Assembly: GCA_020061125.1 (NCBI GenBank)
Contig: JAGUYV010000280.1
Span: forward strand, 1 to 8,109
Direction: 5' to 3'
Source: a bacterium
GTDB taxonomy: Bacteria > UBP15 > UBA6099 > DSWB01
DNA: 8,109 nucleotides
A model generated the notes under the pieces. The model did not search any database and was not told where the DNA came from. It saw only the letters and a program-made list of their open reading frames with translations. Numbering within the stretch: position 1 is the first letter of the stretch; every line of letters starts with the position of its first letter. Positions 1 to 6,000 of this stretch are shown in pieces. The translations under genes were made by a program, and so were the position numbers.

Positions 1-747
1 AAACGCCTGCGGCCCGGCGCCCTTCTATGGCGCGAGAACGACCCGGACCCCGTGTGCCGCGTGGCGGAAAAACGCGATGGCGGGGTTGCGATCTTCGATT
101 GGCTGCGAACGGAGCCGGTCTTCGATTTCCTGGACCGCTGCGGCGTCACCCCCCTGCCCCCATATATCAAGGAGCGGCTCGACGACCGGGACCGCTACCA
201 GACCGTGTATGCGCAGCGCACAGGATCCGCGGCCGCGCCCACGGCCGGGCTGCACTTCACGCCCGAAATTCTTTCAGCGCTCGAAGAAAGCGCGCACACG
301 GAGCGCGTGACACTGCACATCGGTATGGACACCTTTCAGCCCGTGGCCGTGGACGACCTGGCGGACCACCGCATGCACACCGAGCACATCGAAATTTCCG
401 AAAGCGCGGCCGCGGCCGTGTGCAATGCGCGCGATCAGAACCGCCGCGTCACGGCCGTGGGCACCACTGCGGTGCGCGCCCTCGAATCCTGGGCCGCGCA
501 TTGCATGCAGTCCCACGGAGAACTCCGCCCCCTTCCCCTGTCCGCGCGCACGGACCTGTTCATCCACCAGGGCCACACATTCCGCGCCGTGGACGCGCTG
601 CTCACCAATTTCCACCTGCCCCGGTCCACGCTGCTGGTCATGATCTGCGCATTCGCGGGCCGCGAGAATGTGCTGCGCGCCTACGCCGAGGCCGTGGAAC
701 GCGGATACAGATTTTTCAGTTTTGGCGACGCCATGTTGATCCTCTGA
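1..747 (+). CDS. queA: S-adenosylmethionine:tRNA ribosyltransferase-isomerase (QueA), 5'-truncated by the window edge
   Basis: QueA transfers and isomerises the ribosyl part of S-adenosylmethionine onto 7-aminomethyl-7-deazaguanine in tRNA, giving epoxyqueuosine at the wobble position; it acts in the cytoplasm. The frame is open from base 1 to the TGA at 745-747, giving 248 residues. QueA proteins are usually about 340-350 residues, so roughly the first 100 are missing. Family hallmarks are visible in order: PLPPYI near 151-168, RYQTVYA near 193-213, AAPTAGLHFT near 232-261, HIGMDTF near 316-336, DHRMHTEHIEIS near 364-399, AVGTTAVRALES near 454-489, VDALLTNFHLPRSTLL near 589-636, and the C-terminal YRFFSFGDAMLIL ending at the stop. 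One small oddity is HQGHTF where the family normally has a PGY-x-F segment just before the VDALLTNFHLP block. A GTG at 52 is internal to the conserved protein and is not the real start. Identification is secure. Confidence 0.96.
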   Translation, partial: KRLRPGALLWRENDPDPVCRVAEKRDGGVAIFDWLRTEPVFDFLDRCGVTPLPPYIKERLDDRDRYQTVYAQRTGSAAAPTAGLHFTPEILSALEESAHTERVTLHIGMDTFQPVAVDDLADHRMHTEHIEISESAAAAVCNARDQNRRVTAVGTTAVRALESWAAHCMQSHGELRPLPLSARTDLFIHQGHTFRAVDALLTNFHLPRSTLLVMICAFAGRENVLRAYAEAVERGYRFFSFGDAMLIL

Positions 748-765
748 CCCTGTTTGCCATACAAT
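736..765 (+). promoter_or_regulatory. Candidate sigma70-type promoter for the SDR gene
   Basis: TTGATC (736-741) and TACAAT (760-765) are separated by 18 bases and match the -35 and -10 consensus at 4/6 and 5/6 positions. The -35 lies inside the last codons of queA, and the -10 lies 38 bases before the ATG at 804. This would let the SDR gene be transcribed independently of queA. The call rests only on consensus matching; read-through from queA is equally possible because no terminator is seen between them. Confidence 0.35.
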
Positions 766-803
766 AGTCCCGGAAATCACAAGTCCATGTTCGAGGTGGC
801 CCC

Positions 804-1883
804 ATGGCTGAACGCACCATGCTTTTCACCGGCGGCAACGGATTCATCGGCAAGCGCATCCTCGCCAATTTTCTGGAAAAGGACATGCGCATCATCCTGC
901 TCACACAGGAAAAATTCATCGAGGAAACCGAGATTCTGATCAGCGACTTCGGGAACTTTCCCGGCTGCCGCGCGGAACTGGCCTACGCCGTGGGCGACAT
1001 CACCGCGCCGGGACTGGGCCTGTCCGCCGCGGACATTGACGATCTGAAACTCAACTGCACGGACGCCTTCCACCTGGCCGCGGCGTACAATTTGGGGCTG
1101 AAGAAATCCGTGGGCGATCTCATCAATGTGCAGGGCACGCGCAACACCATGGAATTGCTCGCGGGCCTGCCCAACCTGCGCCGCCTCGGATACATGAGCA
1201 CGACCTCCATCTCCGGCACGCACAAAGGCCTGTTCTCGGAGAACGACTTTGACGCGGGCCAGAAATTCAAGAACCATTACGAGTCCACCAAGTTCGAGGC
1301 CGAACGCATCGTGCGCGAGTACGCGGACCGCATTCCCACGGTGATCTTCCGCCCCACCATCGTGGTGGGCGACAGCCACAGCGGCGAAATCGAGAAGATT
1401 GACGGGCCTTACTACGGGTTCGTGATGATCTCGCGCAACCTGCACATAGCCATCCAGAAATCGGGGCAGACGAAATGCCACATAGCGCCCGTGGATTTCG
1501 TAACCGACGCCATCGCCGCCATCTACGAAAAGCCGGACGCCGCGGGCAAGGTCTTTCATGTGGGCGACCCGCAGCCCATGCTTTATGATGAATTTTTCGA
1601 TCTGGTGTGCGAGCGCTGGGGCAAGTTCAAGCCCCTGCTCAAGCTGCCGCCAAAACTCATGGGCAAACTCCTCGAAGTGCCGGTCATCGAAAAAACCTTC
1701 GGCGTGCTCAAGGAATCGTTCCCCTATACGCACCTGCCCGTGGAGTATGGGTTCGACAACATGCTTGCCGCGCTCGAGGGCACGGGCCTGCGCTGCCCCA
1801 CGGTCCCCGAGTATGTTGATGCGATGATTGATTATTACAAAAACCATCTCAAACCGGCGGCGCTCAAGAAACATCGCTGGTGA
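804..1883 (+). CDS. Extended SDR, NAD(P)-dependent oxidoreductase/epimerase-like (fatty-acyl-reductase-like NAD_binding_4 type)
   Basis: This is a 359-residue extended short-chain dehydrogenase/reductase, presumably cytoplasmic. The Rossmann dinucleotide-binding motif T9-G-G-N-G-F-I-G16 sits at the N-terminus. The active-site tyrosine and lysine are seen as Y159-E-S-T-K163, and the catalytic Ser/Thr falls in the STTS stretch at 132-135. Other family features are HLAAAYNLG after the cofactor half, NVQGT leading into the helix before the active site, and FRPTIVVGD after the YxxxK motif. The spacing and C-terminal half (HIAPVDFV, FHVGDP) resemble the NAD_binding_4 group, which includes fatty acyl-CoA and thioester reductases, more than nucleotide-sugar epimerases, but the substrate cannot be read from sequence. 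There is no carrier or adenylation domain, so this is a stand-alone reductase. ATG 804 is preferred because GAGGTG (793-798) lies 5 bases upstream; M6 (819) is an alternative. It starts 56 bases after queA. Confidence 0.88.
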   Translation: MAERTMLFTGGNGFIGKRILANFLEKDMRIILLTQEKFIEETEILISDFGNFPGCRAELAYAVGDITAPGLGLSAADIDDLKLNCTDAFHLAAAYNLGLKKSVGDLINVQGTRNTMELLAGLPNLRRLGYMSTTSISGTHKGLFSENDFDAGQKFKNHYESTKFEAERIVREYADRIPTVIFRPTIVVGDSHSGEIEKIDGPYYGFVMISRNLHIAIQKSGQTKCHIAPVDFVTDAIAAIYEKPDAAGKVFHVGDPQPMLYDEFFDLVCERWGKFKPLLKLPPKLMGKLLEVPVIEKTFGVLKESFPYTHLPVEYGFDNMLAALEGTGLRCPTVPEYVDAMIDYYKNHLKPAALKKHRW

Positions 1884-1930
1884 CGCATGCCGCGTTTTCG
1901 CGCCCGGACTTCGCGTCGCAAATCTTTTTT
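1880..1930 (+). terminator. Possible intrinsic terminator at the 3' end of the SDR gene
   Basis: G-T-GACGC (1880-1886) can pair with GCGTC-G-C (1913-1919), giving a stem of seven pairs with one G-T wobble that includes the stop codon. A nested CGCG-TTTT-CGCG hairpin (1891-1902) can form inside it. A run of six T (1925-1930) follows after five bases (AAATC). The gap between stem and T-run and the large inner loop make this weaker than a textbook terminator. Confidence 0.33.
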
Positions 1931-1933
1931 CCT

Positions 1934-1939
1934 TATACT
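1934..1939 (+). promoter_or_regulatory. -10-like TATACT immediately before the radical SAM start codon
   Basis: TATACT matches TATAAT at 5/6 positions and ends 8 bases before the ATG at 1948. A transcript started 6-8 bases downstream would begin at or within two bases of the start codon. No recognisable -35 lies 16-18 bases upstream (TCGCGT at 1911-1916), and no Shine-Dalgarno sequence precedes the ATG. If this is real, the mRNA would be essentially leaderless. Confidence 0.3.
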
Positions 1940-1947
1940 AGCGTGTT

Positions 1948-2898
1948 ATGACGGACCAGGATAAGCGCTACCGCGCGTTCAGCGATTTTCTCAAGCAGAC
2001 CCTTGGCGAAAAGGTTTATAAAATTTCCATTCATGCGGGATTCACCTGCCCGAACCGGGACGGCACCCTGGGCATGGGCGGATGCATCTATTGCAACAAT
2101 CAGGGATTCAGCCCCAATACGCGACGCGCGCGCATGAGCGTGCGCGAGCAGGTGGACACCGGCATCTCCTACATTGAAAAACGGTACAAGGCCAAAAAAT
2201 ACATCGCCTACTTTCAGGCCTACACCAACACCTACGGCCCCTACGAACAGCTCAAGGCTGCGTATGACGAGGCCCTGGAGCGTCCGGATGTGGTGGGCCT
2301 GTCCGTGGGCACGCGCCCGGACTGTCTCGAAGACGATGTCCTGGAACTGCTCGCGGGCTACGCGGCCGGGGGACGCCATGTATGGATCGAACTCGGCTTG
2401 CAATCCATGCACGACGCGACTCTGGACCGCATCAACCGTCATCACACGGTGGCGGATTTCACGAACGCGGTCCGGCGCATCAAGGCGCATCCCGGCCTTC
2501 ACATTTGCGCGCATGTCATTCTCGGCCTGCCCGGCGAGACGCGCGAGATGATGCTGCAATCGGCATCGTTCCTCTCGGACCTGGGCGTGCACGGCGTGAA
2601 GATTCACCTGTTGCACATACTGCGCGACACGCCGTTGGAAGATCTCTACAACCAGGGCAAGGTACCGATCTTCAACCGCGGCGAATATGTGTCGCTGGTG
2701 TGCGATTACCTGGAACTGCTGGATCCCGGCATGGTGATCCAGCGCCTGACCGCGGACGGGCCGTCCAGCATTCTGATCGCGCCCCAGTGGGCCATGGAAA
2801 AGAAGAAGACCGTCGAGATGATCACACAGGAACTGCGGCGCCGGGATTCGCGCCAGGGCGCGCGCCGCCTGGGTTCATCAGCCCCTGCCCGGCCCTGA
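1948..2898 (+). CDS. Radical SAM protein, YhcC/TIGR01212 family
   Basis: This is a 316-residue protein, close to the roughly 300-310 residues of E. coli YhcC, with which it shares blocks along its whole length. It should bind a [4Fe-4S] cluster and S-adenosylmethionine and make a 5'-deoxyadenosyl radical; the physiological substrate of this family is not established. The cluster cysteines are C34, C46 and C49 in the family's atypical C-x11-C-x2-C spacing (FTCPNRDGT, then GGCIYC). Further family blocks are YIAYFQAYTNTY, SVGTRPDC (119-126), the SAM-domain strand ELGLQS (148-153), INRHH, and HVILGLPGE (189-197), followed by a VKIHLLHIL segment. The last 15 or so residues are a basic, low-complexity tail without obvious family counterpart. 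ATG 1948 is chosen because only about 33 residues precede the first cluster cysteine, as in homologues. No ribosome binding site is visible. It starts 64 bases after the SDR gene; no functional link to that gene is evident. Confidence 0.93.
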   Translation: MTDQDKRYRAFSDFLKQTLGEKVYKISIHAGFTCPNRDGTLGMGGCIYCNNQGFSPNTRRARMSVREQVDTGISYIEKRYKAKKYIAYFQAYTNTYGPYEQLKAAYDEALERPDVVGLSVGTRPDCLEDDVLELLAGYAAGGRHVWIELGLQSMHDATLDRINRHHTVADFTNAVRRIKAHPGLHICAHVILGLPGETREMMLQSASFLSDLGVHGVKIHLLHILRDTPLEDLYNQGKVPIFNRGEYVSLVCDYLELLDPGMVIQRLTADGPSSILIAPQWAMEKKKTVEMITQELRRRDSRQGARRLGSSAPARP

Positions 2899-2920
2899 CC
2901 GGCGTTTTCCTTTTTCTTTT
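2889..2920 (+). terminator. Weak terminator-like hairpin and T-rich tract after the radical SAM gene
   Basis: CCGG (2889-2892) can pair with CCGG (2899-2902) around a six-base loop spanning the TGA stop. It is followed by a pyrimidine stretch (2904-2920) with 13 T in 17 bases. The four-pair stem is short, so only the position and the T-rich tract favour a terminator. Confidence 0.28.
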
Positions 2921-2923
2921 AAA

Positions 2924-2953
2924 TTGACGATGCATCACAGCCTGGAGTACACT
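2924..2953 (+). promoter_or_regulatory. Candidate sigma70-type promoter for the giant repeat-protein gene
   Basis: TTGACG (2924-2929, 5/6 match) and TACACT (2948-2953, 4/6 match) are 18 bases apart, just after an AT-rich stretch (2911-2924) that contrasts with the GC-rich surroundings. The predicted start of transcription near 2960 would leave a leader of about 30 bases before the ATG at 2990. A second -10-like hexamer, TAGAAT (2953-2958), overlaps but is too far from the -35. This is the best promoter candidate in the window. Confidence 0.5.
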
Positions 2954-2973
2954 AGAATCGTGCTCTGGAGTAC
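2942..2973 (+). repeat. 9-bp direct repeat (CTGGAGTAC) in the promoter/leader of the repeat-protein gene
   Basis: CTGGAGTAC occurs at 2942-2950 and again at 2965-2973, with starts 23 bases apart, about two helical turns. The first copy overlaps the proposed -10 hexamer and the second lies just past the expected transcription start. This arrangement would suit a repressor-type operator, but no regulator is known and the repeat could be chance. Confidence 0.4.
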
Positions 2974-2989
2974 TGGCTTGAAACACTGA

Positions 2990-3064
2990 ATGCATACGCT
3001 CAAACCGATCCTTGTTCTCATATTGCTGACGGCCTGCGCCTCCTCGTGCGGCCCGGCCCATGCC
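2990..3064 (+). other. Signal peptide of the repeat protein (SPase I or lipoprotein type)
   Basis: The N-terminus has one lysine (K5), a hydrophobic core of about seven residues (7-13), then L13-T14-A15-C16, which fits a lipobox, followed by a small-residue segment ending A23-H24-A25. Cleavage at C16 would give an outer-envelope lipoprotein with Ala at +2; cleavage after A25 would give a soluble exported protein. The sequence does not decide between the two. Confidence 0.72.
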
Positions 3065-6000
3065 GTTGCTTTCACGGACAGCGGGCAGTCCCTGGCATGG
3101 GGTTCCCTGCAATACGGCGTTCTATCGGATCTTGACGGCGACGGTTTCGCGGACATCGTGGTGGCGCGAGACGGCGCAAACACCGTGTGGATGAACGACG
3201 GGAGCGGCGCATTCTCGAACAGCGGCCAGAACCTGGACGCAAACGACACGCGCGGCATCGCGGTTGCGGATTTCGACAACGATGGGGATCTGGACCTGGC
3301 TTTCGGCAACGACGACGCGGGCATGTCCGTGTGGCGCAACAACGGGGCCGGTACATTCACGGACACCGGGCAAACCCTGGGCGCGGGGGCTTGCGTGCGC
3401 CTGGCCGCGCTGGACATTGACAACGACGGCGACATGGACATCTTCGAGGCCCGCAGCGCCGCGCCCAAAGGCAGGTTCTGGCTCAATGACGGCTCGGGAG
3501 CATTCACCCTGTCATCAGAAACCATTGCCCCGGACACGGCATGGCATGTGAAGGCCGCGGATATGAACGCCGACGGATACGATGATTTGATCATCGCCAC
3601 GACTGTGAACATCACGGTTTATTACAGCGACGGCGAAGGCGGGTTCGACACATCCGACACCGTGGCCGCCACTGGTGAAATCCTGTGCATTCACGACTAT
3701 GACGCCGACGATCAACCGGACATCGCGAATTTCTCCACCACCGGAGATAACGCGCTGTTCAAGGTCTGGGCCTCTCCATTCCAGTTCTATCAAGACAAGG
3801 GCCAGTCTTTCGGGGATTACAATTCTGGCGGATGCGCGGCCGCGGACCTGGACAACGACGGGGATGTTGACCTGGCGCAATCCGGCGCGGATGTTCCCAC
3901 GCCTACGCGCTTCTGGCTCAACGATGGCGTTATGTCTTTCTCCGCAGCCACGGATACTCTTGCGCTCGGCCCCGCAACAATTCTCGGCGCATCGGATGTG
4001 GACGGAGACGGCGACGCGGACCTGGTGTTCCATCCCCTGGCCGGAAACGGGCTTGTATATCTGAACCAAACCGCTGACGGCGGCAACGCCAACGCCGCGC
4101 CCTCGGCCCCATCGTCCCTGTCCGTGCAGACCGCGGGCGAGTTCGAGCGCACGCCCTCGCTCCAGTGGTCGGGCGATTCCGACGACACCAGCCCAGCCGG
4201 GCTTTTGTCTTATGAGTTGCGTATCGGCACAGCGCCGGGCGCGTATGACGCGCTGTCGTTTCTTGCCGCCGAGGAACCACCGCGGCTGCGCAAAAGCCCG
4301 TTCAAGCCCCACGCCCTGGCGGACGGCGATTACTACTGGGCCGTGCGCACCGTAGACGCCGCGGGCGCGCGTTCCGCGTGGTCCGCGGAAAGCTCCTTTT
4401 CGATTTCCTCTTATTTGTGGCGCAAAAGCAACCCTGTGATAGTCCCTTCGACTTCCGAGACCATGAACCTGATCGCCGCGGACGCTGACGGCGACGGGGC
4501 CGTTGACATCATTTCCGCGTCCTCGAATGCGGCACGGCGCGGAATTTTTCTGAACCAGGGCAACGGCGATCTTGAGGACAGCGGCACGGTTGTTTCGTGC
4601 GAAGCCGCGCGCGCCGCGGATGTGGACGGCGACGGGGATCTGGACCTTGTGTGCAACAACGATGTGTATGTGAACGGCGGCGGATTGTCGTTCACGGCAT
4701 CCGGTCAGAGCCTTGGCATGGACGGCCTGTGCGTGGCGGACCTCGACGGCGACGGCGATTCGGACATAGCGGGTGGCGGCCCGCGCCGTGCGTATTTGAA
4801 CAACGGTTCGGGCGTGTTCGGCCCCACCCTCGAGGGCGCATTCGGCTCATGCGTGATCGCCGCATGCGGGGATCTGGACGGCGACGGCGACGACGATGTT
4901 GCCGTGAATCCATGCGGCGAATCATCGGTTTCCCTATGGAAAAACGACGGCAAGGGCGGGTTCGGCGCTGCGCCATGGCAGACGCTGACTCTGGAAATGG
5001 ACCCAACGGCCCTGGAACTTTTGGACCTGGACGGCAACGGATATCCCGACATTGTGTACAACACGGGCGCGCCGCTTATGAATAACGCGGGTTCGTTCAC
5101 CGCGGGATCTGGTTCTCTGAATCCGGGACTGGCCCCCCTTGGCATGACACTCGGAGATTTGAACAACGATGGCTGGATTGACGCTTATGTGACCGCTGCG
5201 GGCACAAGCATTCCAAGATTGAACAACGGCGCCGGCGGATTCCAGAACGCAACGGAGTATTATCTCTATGAAACCGGCAAGTATCCGGCCGCGGCCGCAG
5301 CCGCGGACATTGACGGAGACGGGTATCTCGACATCGTCACTTCGGGCGGGTCCACTTTTTTCAATGATGCGTTCGACGGCCCCCCGGCGCCCGCAGCAGC
5401 CAACACGCCCCCCGCGGCCCCGACGCCGGTGGCTCTCCCGGACACCGCCACCTCCACCATTACATTCGCCTGGACCCAGGCAACAGACGCGCAGACTCCT
5501 GACGCGCACATCACTTACAATGTGCGCATCGGCACGGTCAGCGGCGGCAACGACATCCGCTCGGGCGAGGCGCCCGTTGGCCCGGGGCGTGCGGGCGCGG
5601 CCGAAACCCTCACTTTGAAAAATCTGCCCGAGGGAACCATCTACTGGTCCGTACAGGCTGTGGACACGGCCTGGGCCACCTCCCCTTGGTCCGCGGAGGA
5701 TTCTTTTGTCATCTCCATCCCCTTCGCATTCACCGAATCCACGGCCACTCTGCAAACCGCGAACACGGCCTCGGTGTTTCTGGCCGATGTGAATTCCAAT
5801 GACGCGAACGGCCTTGGCGATGTGATCACGGCCACAGAAAACGGGGCGGCCGTGGCTCTGAACGCAGGGAACGGAACCTTCTCCGCGCCGTCGAATTATG
5901 GGACCGCTGCGCCCTCGTGCGCTGTGGGCGCGGACCTCGACGGCCAGCCGCCATCCTCGGGAAACGGCGCCACGGATTTGATCCTCTGTTACAACGGCAT

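Noticed and set aside
27-767. Plus-strand open frame of 246 codons overlapping queA in another frame
   Set aside because: The translation is Arg/Pro/His-rich low complexity, while the overlapping frame encodes conserved QueA blocks.
777-1874. Long minus-strand open frame (365 codons) opposite the SDR gene
   Set aside because: It lies almost exactly antisense to a gene with an intact Rossmann motif and YxxxK active site; it shows no recognisable motif and is rich in the residues expected from antisense GC-rich codons.
3515-5755. Minus-strand open frames of about 265 and 273 codons opposite propellers 1-2
   Set aside because: Both are antisense to continuous calcium-loop blades and show only low-complexity repeats that reflect those loops.
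3695-5977. Possible frameshift or sequencing error behind the irregular blades
   Set aside because: The reading frame is continuous without any stop, and blades on both sides of each irregular loop stay in the same frame.
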